64,000 nucleotides of DNA from Pseudomonadota bacterium (GCA_021801705.1 JAJYXP010000072.1:1-64000); one strand, 5' to 3'; shown: positions 52,577 to 62,518, numbered from the stretch's first letter. A program made the numbers and translations. Notes: generated from the sequence alone by a model not told the origin.

Positions 52577-52621
52577 AGTTTTAAAGCCCCTCGCCCTCCG
52601 GGAGGGGTTGGGGTGAGGGAC
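52577..52621. repeat. CTCGCCC...GGGTGAGGG hairpin after gluQ
   Basis: CCCCTCGCCCTCCGGGAGGG then GTTGGGGTGAGGG, a member of the CTCTCCC class. It may act as a terminator for gluQ. The 325-bp gap contains this and the next repeat only. Confidence 0.75.
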
Positions 52622-52672
52622 ACCGCTTGCAGCGCTCTGCGGATTAAGTTCCAAACAGAATGAAGCACTACA

Positions 52673-52817
52673 CTAGTAGTCAGTCATATTGAAACCGGTG
52701 GACAATCTCGTCATTCCGGCGAAAGCCGGAATCCAGAAAAATCAACAACCTGGACACCGGCTTTCGCCGGTGTGACGGTTCAACTCATCCATGCTTTTCC
52801 CCGTGACTGACTACTAG
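52673..52817 (-). repeat. 145-bp CTAG inverted-repeat element, copy B
   Basis: Same orientation as copy A and nearly the same sequence (one change seen near its right end, TTTTCCCC for TTTTCACC). Its terminal CTAG at 52814-52817 contains the rtcA stop codon. Confidence 0.95.
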
Positions 52818-53860
52818 CAGCCTTGCCGAGGTTGGGGTATCACCTCGACCCTCATCAGGGAACCGGCTTCAGTGATGCTGAAGCGCACGGGCAGAAATTG
52901 CTCCAGCAGCCAGATGGTGGTTAGCGCGTGGGACGAGAGCTTTCTTGCCAGGAAGCATGAGGGCCGGGCGCAAAGGGCGAGATAAATCAGCATCTGATCG
53001 GCGGCATGGATGTCGAGGCTGGCCCCGGAAGAAATTTCCTCGCGCAGCAGCCTGCCCGCTTCAGCGCCCAGCAGCTCTGCGGGTACCCCTCGTTGCGCGG
53101 TGGCGGAAGCTCCCAGAATGGTGTGCGCCATGCGCGCGGCCAAAACAATCGCCCCGCCCGCCCCGATGGCTACGTCTGCGCCCAATACGGCCTGATCGAT
53201 GGATGGCGCGGGGAAGGCCGGAAGCTCCGCCAGCGCCGAACTCGCCATGCGTTGAACGATATGCTCCGGCAGGTTGGCAATGTGGGCGTAGCCGCGGATT
53301 TCCGCCAAGTCACCCGGCGTATCCAGCATCAACGGCTGCAGCGGCACGGAGGGCAGCACTTCCACCGCGACCTCGCCGCCGCCGCGCGGGTAGTACCCCC
53401 GCTTCAGCACCTCGATGCGGGCCCGGACGCCCATGCGGGAGAGCAGGGGCAGCAGCACATGGCGCAAGTAATCCAGGGGCGGGGCGGCCCGGACATCGGT
53501 GCCGCCGGTGATGCGCAGCCATAAGCTTACGCCGCTGGCGACCGCAACCGGCAGTGCCGCCTGCAGCACCAGCGTGATGCTGCCGGCAGTGCCGACGTCA
53601 AAATCGAACCGGCCGCCACGCACCCGGCCGGGCCGGAACAGGATTTCCCGCGATTTGACTTCCGCCCCTTCCGTCGCGGCGCCGCACAGCCCGGCCACGG
53701 CCATGACCGCGGTCAGGTGCTGGGGGGCAAGGCCGGGCTTGCTTCTATGGGCACGGATGTTGCGCACATGGACAGATTCCCCGGCAATAGCCGAAAGCGC
53801 CACCGCCGTGCGCAGCAGTTGCCCGCCCCCTTCTCCGTAGGAACCGTCAATTTCGCGCAT
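52814..53860 (-). CDS. rtcA: RNA 3'-terminal phosphate cyclase
   Basis: 348 residues from the ATG at 53860 (GAGG seven bases before). MREIDGSYGEGGGQLLRTAV at the start, HRSKPGLAPQHLTAV near 39, FDFDVGTAGSITLVLQAALP near 86, KRGYYPRGGGEV near 155 and a His in SSGASLDIHAADQMLIYLAL near 290 (the adenylated His region) define RtcA. It makes 2',3'-cyclic phosphate ends using ATP. No rtcB or rtcR is next to it. The TAG stop is provided by repeat copy B. Confidence 0.94.
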   Translation of the reverse strand: MREIDGSYGEGGGQLLRTAVALSAIAGESVHVRNIRAHRSKPGLAPQHLTAVMAVAGLCGAATEGAEVKSREILFRPGRVRGGRFDFDVGTAGSITLVLQAALPVAVASGVSLWLRITGGTDVRAAPPLDYLRHVLLPLLSRMGVRARIEVLKRGYYPRGGGEVAVEVLPSVPLQPLMLDTPGDLAEIRGYAHIANLPEHIVQRMASSALAELPAFPAPSIDQAVLGADVAIGAGGAIVLAARMAHTILGASATAQRGVPAELLGAEAGRLLREEISSGASLDIHAADQMLIYLALCARPSCFLARKLSSHALTTIWLLEQFLPVRFSITEAGSLMRVEVIPQPRQGC

Positions 53861-53942
53861 GCCCACCTCACGGCGAATGCAACACTACCAGTGTAGCAGC
53901 CGCCCCGGCGTGATCTAGAATGAAGCTATAAAAAGCAGTTCA

Positions 53943-54254
53943 GCCACGGATTAACACAGATACACACGGATTATCAATGAGTTACATTTCGCGCCCCGCG
54001 CACCTTTCGGGTATATGGCATATTTAACACAACACGTTGTTTTATCCTGAAAAAAGCGATTAACCACGAATTTACACGAATAGAACACGAATGTTCACGA
54101 ATAATCAAAGAATTAACGAAATTCACCCGATTCACCTGTTGGGTGAGCCGATATTTGTTGTTAACTATTTGTGTTCATTCGTGAACATTCGTGTCATTCG
54201 TGGTTAATTACGGTTTTTAGGTTTATCTGTGTAAATCCGTGTCCATCCGTGGCT
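53943..54254. repeat. CACGAAT element nested in CCACGGAT arms
   Basis: Outer arms AGCCACGGATTAACACAGAT (53942) and TCCGTGTCCATCCGTGGCT (54236-54254). Inside, 54044-54232 is a plus-orientation copy of the 178-bp CACGAAT element (ATCCTGAAAAAAGCGATTAA ... TTACGGTTTTTAGGTT). The 486-bp rtcA-dinB gap has no gene. Confidence 0.9.
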
Positions 54255-54346
54255 AAATAGCGGCTTTATGATGAAATAACGAACCTTGCCGGAGAATGCC
54301 GTGAACGCCTTGATAAGCAGCCGCAACCAGTGACGGGCCATATCCG

Positions 54347-55381
54347 GTGCGGCGCATTCTTCACGTTGACATGGACGCCTTCTTTGCCGCCATCGAGCAG
54401 CAGCGCCACCCCGAGCTCGCCGGCAAGGCGGTGATCGTGGGCGGCCGGGGCGACCCTCATGCCCGCGGCGTGGTTTCCACCGCCTCCTACGAGGCGCGGA
54501 AATTCGGCATCCATTCCGCCATGCCCCTGCGCACGGCCTGCCATCTTTGCCCTGATGGCGTGTTCCTGCCGGTCGACTACGCCGAGTATTCCCGCGTCTC
54601 CGCAGTAATCAAGGGCATCCTGCGCGAGTTTTCCCCGATACTGGAGGATGTGGGGATCGATGAGGCGTATCTGGATATTTCCGGCAGCGACAAAGCCCCG
54701 GCGCAGATCGCCCGCGATATCAAGCACAGGGTCAAAGCGGCCACCGGGCTCACCTGTTCCATCGGCGTCGCGCCCAACAAGCTCCTGGCCAAGATCGCTT
54801 CCGACCTGCACAAGCCGGACGGCTACACCGAAATCGGTGCGGGTGACGTGGAGGCAGTCATCCGGCCGCTGCCGGTGCGCAAGATTCCGGGCGTGGGGTC
54901 GGTCACCGAGGAGCACCTGCACGCCATGGGGGTGCAGACCGTAGGACAGCTTGCGGCACTGCCGCCGGACCGGCTGACGGAAACCTTCGGCCGGGCGCAC
55001 GGGACGTTTTTGCACCAGGCGGCACGAGGGATCGACGAACGCACTCTGGTTACCCACTGGGAACCCAAATCCCATAGCCGAGAAATCACCTTTCAACGCG
55101 ATACCGGCAACTGGCAAACCATCGCCCGCACCCTCGCCGGCCTTTGCCGCGAAGTGGCGGATGACCTGGCGCATGACGGCAGCCGCGGCCGCACCGTGGG
55201 CATCAAGCTGCGCTTCGCCGATTTCGAAACCCATACCCGCGAAAAGACCCTCGACTTCCCCACGGACTCGGCGAACACCATCCGCAGGACCGCCTTCGAG
55301 TGTCTCGGACGGATCGAACTGGACAGGAAAGTGCGGCTGATCGGGGTGCGCGTGGGAGAGCTGGAAAAAACAAGGCCCTGA
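54347..55381 (+). CDS. dinB: DNA polymerase IV
   Basis: 344 residues from GTG. Y-family palm: ILHVDMDAFFAAIEQQRHPE at the start (catalytic Asp), ASYEARKFGIHSAMPL near 47, SPILEDVGIDEAYLDISG near 97 (catalytic Asp-Glu) and IGVAPNKLLAKIASDLHKPD near 139. A little-finger domain follows (SREITFQRDTGNW, VGIKLRFADFETHTREKT). No beta-clamp motif is obvious beyond the C-terminal IELDRKVRLIGVRVGEL. It performs translesion synthesis. I see no clear LexA box upstream. Confidence 0.95.
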   Translation: MRRILHVDMDAFFAAIEQQRHPELAGKAVIVGGRGDPHARGVVSTASYEARKFGIHSAMPLRTACHLCPDGVFLPVDYAEYSRVSAVIKGILREFSPILEDVGIDEAYLDISGSDKAPAQIARDIKHRVKAATGLTCSIGVAPNKLLAKIASDLHKPDGYTEIGAGDVEAVIRPLPVRKIPGVGSVTEEHLHAMGVQTVGQLAALPPDRLTETFGRAHGTFLHQAARGIDERTLVTHWEPKSHSREITFQRDTGNWQTIARTLAGLCREVADDLAHDGSRGRTVGIKLRFADFETHTREKTLDFPTDSANTIRRTAFECLGRIELDRKVRLIGVRVGELEKTRP

Positions 55382-55485
55382 GATACCCTCTGATCCGGCA
55401 GCTTCCCGGGGTGATCACGTTCTTTCTTTCAAACTGAACCTTGGCCGGATTTTCCAATCAAAATCAGTCTCAAGAGAAGGAACAT

Positions 55486-55968
55486 ATGTACCTCGACAAG
55501 ATGCACCGATTCCAAACCGGCGTTACCCTGGAAATCTCCAGCGCTGCCCTGCGGACCCTGATTGCGGATGCCACGGCAGAGGGGCGGGCCTTTGAGCTTG
55601 AGCAGATCAGGCGGCCGGGAGATCTCCATGCCTACCTGTCCGTGACGGTGCGCGAGGGCGCGGAAGGGCTGATCGAGAGACGCCGCCCCTGGGCCGGAAA
55701 AATCAGGGCAGACCTTCTTGCGGGAAAACCGGTTTCATACGGGAGCTTCGCCAACCTGTTCTGGCGCAATCTCGATGAGGCGGATCCGGACGGCGACGAG
55801 TGGTTCCGGCTGGTTGCCAGTGCAAGGTTCGATGCCGAACTGACCGGCTTGCTCGACAAGGTGCGGTCAGCCCAAAGAATCCTGCGCCAGGGCACCAATG
55901 CGAAGTTGCGCATGAACTGGGGCTCATTGGGCAGGAGCGCCGTCCCGGCTGACGTGCCGGCATTCTAG
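55486..55968 (+). CDS. Conserved-looking protein of unknown function
   Basis: 160 residues from ATG with GAGAAGGAACAT before it. It has no signal peptide or membrane helix and is rich in Arg, Leu and Ala; FQTGVTLEISSAALRTLIAD and GKPVSYGSFANLFWRNLDEA are its most distinctive parts. I recognise no family. It stands alone between dinB and a repeat. Its stop TAG is the first TAG of repeat copy C. Confidence 0.7.
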   Translation: MYLDKMHRFQTGVTLEISSAALRTLIADATAEGRAFELEQIRRPGDLHAYLSVTVREGAEGLIERRRPWAGKIRADLLAGKPVSYGSFANLFWRNLDEADPDGDEWFRLVASARFDAELTGLLDKVRSAQRILRQGTNAKLRMNWGSLGRSAVPADVPAF

Positions 55969-56109
55969 TAGTCAGTCACGGTGAAAAGCATGGATGAGTT
56001 GAACCGTCACACCGGCGAAAGCCGGTGTCCAGGTTGTTGATTTTTCTGGATTCCGGCTTTCGCCGGAATGACGAGATTGTCCACCGGTTTCAATATGACT
56101 GACTACTAG
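55965..56109 (+). repeat. 145-bp CTAG inverted-repeat element, copy C
   Basis: Opposite orientation to copies A and B. Its first CTAG (55965-55968) includes the stop of the upstream gene. The hairpin ATTCCGGCTTTCGCCGGAAT at 56050-56069, followed by GA then CGAGATTG, is the site equivalent to the group II intron insertion at 95/96. Confidence 0.95.
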
Positions 56110-56309
56110 CAGCCTGTCGGACGTAAAGGAAATCGGCTGCAAATCCGCCCGTGCGGTCCATATTTCACCGCTTTCTTGGTCAATAGAATGACAATTGACC
56201 TGCAAAACCGGCAAAATCTGTCCTCGCCCAGCCGAATTTTGCGAGCATCCGCTGCGCGGCTTGCCTGCTTGACCCGTTTCGCTTCGATTCTTCAAGTCCG
56301 ACAGGCTGC
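56107..56309. repeat. 203-bp element with 15-bp inverted ends
   Basis: Ends AGCAGCCTGTCGGAC and GTCCGACAGGCTGCT are a perfect inverted pair. The inside has no open frame of note. It abuts copy C on the left and the degenerate 123-bp element on the right. Confidence 0.88.
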
Positions 56310-56417
56310 TGGTCAACTTGAAACGGCTGACCGGATTTTGTAGGTGCGAATTCATTCGCACATTTGGCCGAATGAATTCGGTCCTACAAGAAAATTACGC
56401 AAATTCAACATGACTGA
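56309..56417. repeat. Degenerate 123-bp element (copy 3)
   Basis: TGGTCAACTTGAAACGGCTG, then GTGCGAATTCATTCGCAC and GGCCGAATGAATTCGGTCC, ending AACATGACTGACCAG. It is closest to 30289-30411, but both ends are altered. The remaining 56418-56521 shows no feature. Confidence 0.82.
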
Positions 56418-56521
56418 CCAGACACACCACACCCGCGGCCATACGGGACCAGATTCGAATTGCTTTGCGATCTTGCTGTCGCAGAGAGTGTGGGCGACCG
56501 CCCCTGACCGTAACGGGAACG

Positions 56522-57460
56522 TCATCTTTTGCCGAAAGAAGCGCAGGGGTCGGGCCGGTCGATGCGTGGCGTGAACCAGATCGCGTCGTAGGGAACGCTG
56601 GCTGTGGCGCGCTCTGTCTCGTAGGCTTCGGGAGAGGTCTTTTCCGGGCTGACCTCGACAAAGCCGATCGAGTAGATACGGGCGGCAGGATCGCGGGCAG
56701 CGAGGTAGAGCGGCACGCCGATGTCACGGCGGGCGTGGCCGCTGCCGACAATACCGACGACACCGCGCCCGACCCTCGATAGCGCGGCATCCGCCATTAC
56801 TGCATCGCGCAACCGTTGGCTGCGGACCAGCCCGTCGCGCAGTTCGGCGCCGATCTGGCCGCAGTGCGCTTGCTCGATGAGCCTGGCCATGTATTTCTGG
56901 CGGCCTTCGCTCCACACCTCGTCGACGGCCATGCGCTTTAAGTCTGCCGCGTCAAAGGCGGCGAAACCCTGCCGGACGACCGGCCGCAAGCGCTCGCGCG
57001 AGAGGTTGGCGGCAACGACCGGCAACTTGTGGTCGAGGGCGGTGACGAGCAATGGGCGGTAGAATTGCCAGTCCCAGCCCTTTGTCAGGGTGGCGGCGGT
57101 ATTCAGGGCTTCGTCGCGATTGCTGCCGGCCAGCGCCAAATCGAGGGCCGCCTGGCGTTCGGTGTCGAACTGTTCCATCAGCAATGCCGGGCGAGAGCCG
57201 GACTCGAGGCGGGCTTGCAGCAGCTTTTGCTGGAGTTCATGGTGCACCGGGTTGTCGTGCGTCTCACCGAGCAAGAGGACGTTCGCCTTGTCGATCCGGG
57301 CAAGCAGCGTGGCCTCATCGATGTGGCTGCGGCTGCGCATGTCCCATAGCTTGCCGACCAGCGGATGGCCGGCGTAGCGCAGGGGTTGAGCGTGCGCCAG
57401 GCCGGCGAACAGCATCATGGCGAATACAAGGCGGAAACGAATACGTGCGGCGGTTTTCAT
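56522..57460 (-). CDS. ChaN-family (haem-binding-type) protein
   Basis: 312 residues from the ATG at 57460, which gives a signal peptide (RLVFAMMLFAGLAHAQ). The ChaN domain shows VLLLGETHDNPVHHELQQKL near 58 (GE-x-HDNxxHH), LLMEQFDTERQAALDLALAG near 90, DWQFYRPLLVTALDHKLPVV AANLSRE near 129 and VGIVGSGHARRDIGVPLYL near 240 (GxGHxxxxxGVP). ChaN of Campylobacter binds haem as a periplasmic lipoprotein; here no lipobox Cys is seen. A role in iron uptake is only a family inference. Confidence 0.87.
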   Translation of the reverse strand: MKTAARIRFRLVFAMMLFAGLAHAQPLRYAGHPLVGKLWDMRSRSHIDEATLLARIDKANVLLLGETHDNPVHHELQQKLLQARLESGSRPALLMEQFDTERQAALDLALAGSNRDEALNTAATLTKGWDWQFYRPLLVTALDHKLPVVAANLSRERLRPVVRQGFAAFDAADLKRMAVDEVWSEGRQKYMARLIEQAHCGQIGAELRDGLVRSQRLRDAVMADAALSRVGRGVVGIVGSGHARRDIGVPLYLAARDPAARIYSIGFVEVSPEKTSPEAYETERATASVPYDAIWFTPRIDRPDPCASFGKR

Positions 57461-57580
57461 TCCTGCATGATATTCCTCCGCGCGGCGGAGCAGAAGAGGA
57501 AGCGCATTGAGCGACATCAATTTCGCTTTCGGTCCGGCCGGACAGGGGTTTCCTGTCCCGCACCGAGTACATCAAGCCTT

Positions 57581-57730
57581 TAACAGGCTGTTGAAAAACG
57601 CGCATTGTGCTTCGATACGGCGGCAAAGCCGCCTACTCAGCACGAACGGAATCAATGCACTACCGTTCGCCCCGAGTAGCGCGAAGCGCGTACCGAAGGG
57701 CATTCCGGGCGAATTTCAACAGCCTGTTAA
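57581..57730. repeat. 150-bp element with AACAGGCTGTTGAAA inverted ends
   Basis: Left end TAACAGGCTGTTGAAAAACG, right end CGAATTTCAACAGCCTGTTA. Inside are GGCGGCAAAGCCGCC and TAGCGCGAAGCGCGTA hairpins. It fills most of the 371-bp gap 57521-57891; the remainder shows nothing clear. Confidence 0.9.
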
Positions 57731-57891
57731 CCTCGAGCAGAGCCATGCGCTATACTCCAATCAAGCCTTTCACAAGGCATGGTCAAGCTGCTCGCCGAAG
57801 ACACCCGAACACCCACGGCCTCTTTTATTTATAGACTTTCTTCCAGGCCCGGAGCAATTCCGCTGCGCAACATCCATGGACAGAGCTGACA

Positions 57892-58911
57892 ATGAGACCC
57901 CTGTTCCATCCGCAACTCGTCAACGATCCTTTCGGGGATCCCGCGCTTTATGTCGATTGCCTGTTCGAGAAACGGGCCCTGATGTTCGACCTGGGGGATA
58001 TCAGGAAGCTTGCCCCGCGGAAGATCCTGCGCCTGAGCCACATTTTCGTTTCCCATACCCATATGGATCATTTCATGGGGTTCGACTGGCTGCTCAGGAT
58101 TTCCCTGGGCCGCGAAAAACAGATGCATCTTTTTGGCCCGGCCCGCTTCCTGGAGCAGGTCGAACACAAGCTGGCCGCCTATACCTGGAACCTGGTGGAG
58201 AATTATTCCAGCGATTTCACCCTGGTCGTGACCGAGGTTCAGCGGGAGGGAATGGCGAGAAGGGCCAGGTTCCGCTGCAAGACCGGTTTCCGAAGGGAAG
58301 CCGAAGAAGATCTGGCGCTGGCCGATGGGATCCTTGTGGATGAAGACATGTTTCGCGTCCGCTGCGCCATCCTCGACCACAAAACCCCCTGCCTGGGTTA
58401 CGCGTTAGAGGAGAAGGCGCATGTCAACGTGTGGAAAAACCGCCTGGCGGAAATGCGCCTTCCCATGGGCCCATGGCTGCGGGAATTGAAACAGGCTGTC
58501 CTCCGGGGCGAAGCGGACGATACGCTGTTCCGTGTCTGGTGGAAGGAGGGCGGGCAGGTCCGGGAAACGCATGTTCCGCTCGGCCGGCTCAAGGCCGAAG
58601 TGCTGCGCATCGTGCCGGGACAGAAGATCAGCTACGTCACCGACCTGGTCTATCACTTGGAAAATGCCGGAAAGGTGACCAAGCTGGCCCGCGGCTCGGA
58701 CCTGCTTTTCATCGAAGCCGGCTTTTTGCGGCAGGACGCCGGGCGTGCGGCGCAAAAGTATCACCTGACTGCCCGGCAGGCTGCCGAAATGGCGCGGGAG
58801 GCGGGTGCGAAGAACGTTATTCCGCTTCATTTCTCTCCCGGCTATTCCGGCCGGGAAGCGCTGCTGCGCCAGGAGCTGGAAGACGCGCTTGGCTTGCAGC
58901 CAAACGCTTGA
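57892..58911 (+). CDS. Metallo-beta-lactamase-fold hydrolase, ribonuclease Z-like
   Basis: 339 residues. The zinc motif SHIFVSHTHMDHFMGFDWLL near 49-68 (HxHxDH) and LFIEAGFLRQDAGRAAQKYH LTARQAAEMAREAGA near 283-317 with IPLHFSPGYSG (final His) follow the RNase Z/ElaC layout. There is a further His at AILDHKTPCLGYALEE near 162. It lacks an obvious signal peptide. Family members process tRNA 3' ends, but the long central insert differs from standard ElaC, so the substrate is uncertain. Confidence 0.85.
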   Translation: MRPLFHPQLVNDPFGDPALYVDCLFEKRALMFDLGDIRKLAPRKILRLSHIFVSHTHMDHFMGFDWLLRISLGREKQMHLFGPARFLEQVEHKLAAYTWNLVENYSSDFTLVVTEVQREGMARRARFRCKTGFRREAEEDLALADGILVDEDMFRVRCAILDHKTPCLGYALEEKAHVNVWKNRLAEMRLPMGPWLRELKQAVLRGEADDTLFRVWWKEGGQVRETHVPLGRLKAEVLRIVPGQKISYVTDLVYHLENAGKVTKLARGSDLLFIEAGFLRQDAGRAAQKYHLTARQAAEMAREAGAKNVIPLHFSPGYSGREALLRQELEDALGLQPNA

Positions 58912-58917
58912 TCGGCC

Positions 58918-59062
58918 CTAGTAGTCAGTCACGGTGAAAAGCATGGATGAGTTGAACCGTCACACCGGCGAAAGCCGGTGTCCAGGTTGTTGATTTTTCT
59001 GGATTCCGGCTTTCGCCGGAATGACGAGATTGTCCACCGGTTTCAATATGACTGACTACTAG
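58918..59062 (+). repeat. 145-bp CTAG inverted-repeat element, copy D, with a partial fifth end
   Basis: Full copy in the orientation of copy C, beginning seven bases after the preceding stop. It is followed directly by CTAGTAGTCACGGTGAAAGC (59059 on), the start of another copy that breaks off by about 59088, sharing one CTAG. The rest of this 319-bp gap is A/T-rich and should hold the chemoreceptor promoter. Confidence 0.93.
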
Positions 59063-59230
59063 TAGTCACGGTGAAAGCATGGATGCTGCCGTATCCTCTC
59101 TCGGCCAGCATTGCTAAAAACTGCGCTTCATTCCTGAATTCGCCTTATAATTCAATCGGCATTAAACTTTTTAGAAACCTGTCTGCAATTAATTCCCAAT
59201 CACGGACTTATTTTTCATCAAGGAGATTTC

Positions 59231-60856
59231 ATGCTCAGCCACCTGAAAATCGGCACCCGACTGACCATCCTGACCGTCCTGATGGCGCTTTTCATGTCCG
59301 TCATCGGCATAATCGGCCTGCGCGCAACTTCGGCTGCAGTCAGCGGACTGAAAACGGTTTACGAAGACAGGACGGTACCGTTGATCGATTTGGGAAAAAT
59401 ACTCGACAACGTCCACCGCATCCGGGTGGGGGCGGTGACAGCAACCAGCGCCAGCAGCCAGGATGTGGTCAAGGAGGCCATCGGCAGGATACAGCAGCGG
59501 GATCAGGAAATCGGCGCGCTATGGAGCAAATACATGGCGACCTACCTCACCCCGGAAGAAAAGCAACTGGCCGACGCCTTTGGCCAGCAATGGAAAATCT
59601 ACCAGGAATCGCGCGATCGCACGATGAGCTTTGCAAGCGCCGGAGATTTCGAGGCCGCCAGGGAAAACGCCAAGAACGATGCGGGCCCCAAATACAGCGC
59701 CGCGCATGAAACCCTGTTCAAACTTATTGAACTCCAGGGGGCGGTCGCCAAGGAGGAATTCGACCGGGCCCAAGCCAGCTACGCCATGGAGCGCGCCATC
59801 TCGATCGGCGCCATCGTCGGCGGCGTGGCGTTCGGGCTGCTGCTGGCGTGGCGGATCATCCGCTCGATCACCGGCCCGATGAACCAGATGCGCGTCACCA
59901 TCGCCGAAGTCGAGAAATCCGGCGACTTTACCCGGCGCGTGCCGGTGAGCGCCCAGGACGAGGTCGGCCAAACCGCCCAGGCCTTCAACAACCTGATGGC
60001 GGAACTGCAACAGGCCCTGGGCAAGGTGCTCGTCAGCGTCGGCCAGGTGTCGGGCTCGGCGCAGACCCTCTCCGGCTCGTCGCAGCAGGTCGCTTCCAGC
60101 TCTACCCACCAGAGCGAGGCGACTTCCTCCATGGCGGCCGCCGTCGAGGAGATGACCGTCAGCATCAACCACGTGTCCGACAGTGCGCGCCAGGCGCTGG
60201 AAATCTCCCAGAAAACCGGCCAACTCTCCAGCCAGGGCGGCGGAATCATCCACGACACGGTCAGGGAAATGAACCAAATCGCCGAGACTGTGCGCCAAAC
60301 CGCGCAAACCATCGAGGAACTGGGCCAGCATTCGAACCAGATTTCCTCGATTGTCCAGGTGATCAAGGACGTCGCCGACCAGACCAACCTGCTCGCGCTC
60401 AACGCCGCCATCGAAGCCGCCCGCGCCGGCGAGCAGGGGCGGGGTTTCGCGGTGGTGGCCGACGAGGTGCGCAAGCTGGCGGAGCGCACCACCAAGGCGA
60501 CGGAGGAGATCACCCGGATGATTGCCACGATTCAGGACAGCGCCCAAGCGGCGGTATCGACCATGGGCGAAGCGGTGACCCAGGTCGGCGGCGGCGTGGC
60601 GCTGGCGCAACAGGCCGGCGACGCGATCAATCAGATCAAGGACGGCGCCGAACAGGTCGTTCACGTCGTCAACGACATTTCCTCGGCGCTGACCGAGCAA
60701 AGCGCCGCCAGCAACGACATCGCCAGCCAGGTCGAAACCGTGGCGCAGATGACCGAGGAAAACAGCGCCGCAGCGGCGGAAACCGCCAGCGCGGCGAGCC
60801 ATCTGGGCGACCTGGCAAACACCATGCAGGCGGCGGTGAGCCGGTTCAAAATTTAA
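59231..60856 (+). CDS. Methyl-accepting chemotaxis protein
   Basis: 541 residues. TM1 ([20 protein letters not shown], residues 11-30), a periplasmic four-helix-bundle sensor (4HB_MCP type, [20 protein letters not shown] near 43), TM2 near 189-209 ([20 protein letters not shown]), HAMP domain to about 262 and a signalling domain with the hairpin tip [40 protein letters not shown] near 378-418. It relays a signal to CheA-CheW. The ligand is unknown; it stands next to nitrate transporters. AAGGAGATTTC precedes the ATG. Confidence 0.96.
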   Translation: MLSHLKIGTRLTILTVLMALFMSVIGIIGLRATSAAVSGLKTVYEDRTVPLIDLGKILDNVHRIRVGAVTATSASSQDVVKEAIGRIQQRDQEIGALWSKYMATYLTPEEKQLADAFGQQWKIYQESRDRTMSFASAGDFEAARENAKNDAGPKYSAAHETLFKLIELQGAVAKEEFDRAQASYAMERAISIGAIVGGVAFGLLLAWRIIRSITGPMNQMRVTIAEVEKSGDFTRRVPVSAQDEVGQTAQAFNNLMAELQQALGKVLVSVGQVSGSAQTLSGSSQQVASSSTHQSEATSSMAAAVEEMTVSINHVSDSARQALEISQKTGQLSSQGGGIIHDTVREMNQIAETVRQTAQTIEELGQHSNQISSIVQVIKDVADQTNLLALNAAIEAARAGEQGRGFAVVADEVRKLAERTTKATEEITRMIATIQDSAQAAVSTMGEAVTQVGGGVALAQQAGDAINQIKDGAEQVVHVVNDISSALTEQSAASNDIASQVETVAQMTEENSAAAAETASAASHLGDLANTMQAAVSRFKI

Positions 60857-61215
60857 CCTCCGGCAAGCACGGCGCCGCGGACATCGTCCGGATCGGCGCC
60901 ACCGATTACGCCAGGCCGATGCGCGCCTTTTACGCTTCCGGCCGGCCTTCGGAAACAAAACCGACGCCGGGTTCCCCTGCGGTGAAACGCCGTTTTCAGG
61001 CCGAGCCCGCCGGCTTACCCTTGCTCGGCCGCCTTTTCCCCCCCAAAAAATAACTACCGCCGCTTAGCCATAAGAACTAGTCCCGCCGGCCTGATGGCGG
61101 AGCAGGCCATCGTTCTTTTTTCCTCTTAAAATCCGCAGTCCTGCATATATGCGGCGGCCCTGCGAAAACCTACTATTCACCTATAGTTGACAATAACATC
61201 GATTGGATCGGTCGC
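60857..61215. other. Gap between chemoreceptor and narK1
   Basis: 359 bp with no gene. GCCGGCCTGATGGCGGAGCAGG near 61085 could form a weak hairpin. TTGACAATAACATCGATTGG near 61188 has one FNR/NNR-like half (TTGAC) but no proper ATCAA partner, so a nitrate/anaerobic control site cannot be claimed. Confidence 0.6.
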
Positions 61216-62481
61216 ATGGTTACGCAAAAACACAAGGCATGGTCAGTGGTGACCGCGAGCACAATCGCGTTCACCGTCTGTTTCATGATCTGGATGATGT
61301 TTGCCGTCATCGGCATCCCGATCAAGAAAACCCTGGGGCTCAACGAAACCCAGTTCGGCATCCTGATCGCCATGCCGGTGCTTACCGGCTCCCTGATCCG
61401 TCTGCCCCTGGGCATGTGGACCGATAAATTCGGCGGGCGCATCGTGTTTTTCGTGCTGATGCTGTCCACCGTCATTCCGATTTTCATGATTTCCCGCGCC
61501 ACCGAGTTCTGGCAATTCCTGGTGACCGGCCTGTTTGTTGGCGTTGCCGGCGGCTCGTTCACGGTGGGCATCTCCTACTGCGCGCGCTGGTTCCCCAAAA
61601 ACCAGCAGGGCCTGGCCATGGGCATTTTCGGCGCCGGCAACACGGGGGCGGCGCTGACCAAGCTGATCGCGCCCAGCATCGTGGTGGCTTTCGGCTGGGC
61701 GATGGTGCCGCAGGTTTATGCGGTCCTCATGCTGGTCACCGCGATCCTGTTCTGGCTGTTCAGCTATTCCGACCCGGCCCACAAGGTGGGCAAGGCGGTC
61801 ACCGTACGCGAGCAGCTTGCGGCGCTCAAGGATCCCACGGTGTGGAAATACAGCCAGTACTATTCCATCGTCTTCGGCGGCTACGTGGCCCTGGCCCTGT
61901 GGATGACCAAATACTACGTTTCCGAGTACGGCTTCGACCTCAAGACGGCGGCACTGCTGGCCGCCGCATTCAGCATACCCGGCGGCATCCTGCGCGCGAT
62001 CGGCGGCTACTTCTCCGACAAGTACGGCGCCCATACCATCACTTGGTGGGTGCTGTGGGTGTCGCTGGTCTGCCTGTTCTTCCTCTCCTACCCGCAGACC
62101 GAATTCACCATTATCACCGTGACGGGACGTTTCACTTATCACGTCGGACTCGGCCCGGCCATGTTCACCGTCATCATGTTCACCATGGGCATCGCCTTTG
62201 CGATAGGCAAGGCGTCAGTCTTCAAATACATCGCCGACGACTACCCCAAAAACATCGGCGTGATTTCCGGCGTAGTGGGACTGGCGGGCGGACTGGGCGG
62301 CTTCGTCATGCCGATCATGTTCGGCGCGCTGGTCGACCTGACCGGCATCCGCTCCTCCGCCTTCATGCTGATGTTTGGCATCGTATGGGTGTCCCTGATG
62401 TGGATGTACTGGACCGAGGTGCGGCCGCTGGACGCCAAAAGGCATCGCAAGCACACCGCGGCGCTGGATAACATCGAGTGA
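61216..62481 (+). CDS. narK1: NarK1-type nitrate/nitrite transporter (MFS)
   Basis: 421 residues with 12 predicted helices. FMIWMMFAVIGIPIKKTLGL NETQFGILIAMPVLTGSLIR-type start (the Arg of TM2 binds nitrate), GMWTDKFGGR near 74 (MFS loop 2-3 motif), and the nitrate-porter signature GVAGGSFTVGISYCARWFPK NQQGLAMGIFGAGNTGAALT near 114-153. A second Arg is in SIPGGILRAIGGYFSDKYGA. NarK1 types are viewed as proton/nitrate symporters. narK2 follows by 37 bp, so the two form the pair common in denitrifying betaproteobacteria. Confidence 0.93.
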   Translation: MVTQKHKAWSVVTASTIAFTVCFMIWMMFAVIGIPIKKTLGLNETQFGILIAMPVLTGSLIRLPLGMWTDKFGGRIVFFVLMLSTVIPIFMISRATEFWQFLVTGLFVGVAGGSFTVGISYCARWFPKNQQGLAMGIFGAGNTGAALTKLIAPSIVVAFGWAMVPQVYAVLMLVTAILFWLFSYSDPAHKVGKAVTVREQLAALKDPTVWKYSQYYSIVFGGYVALALWMTKYYVSEYGFDLKTAALLAAAFSIPGGILRAIGGYFSDKYGAHTITWWVLWVSLVCLFFLSYPQTEFTIITVTGRFTYHVGLGPAMFTVIMFTMGIAFAIGKASVFKYIADDYPKNIGVISGVVGLAGGLGGFVMPIMFGALVDLTGIRSSAFMLMFGIVWVSLMWMYWTEVRPLDAKRHRKHTAALDNIE

Positions 62482-62518
62482 ATGGCAATTGCAGCAATTT
62501 TAAAACAAGGAGATAGGC

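Noticed and set aside
61185-61205. FNR/NNR box before narK1
   Set aside because: Only one half-site (TTGAC); the second half does not match ATCAA at the right spacing.
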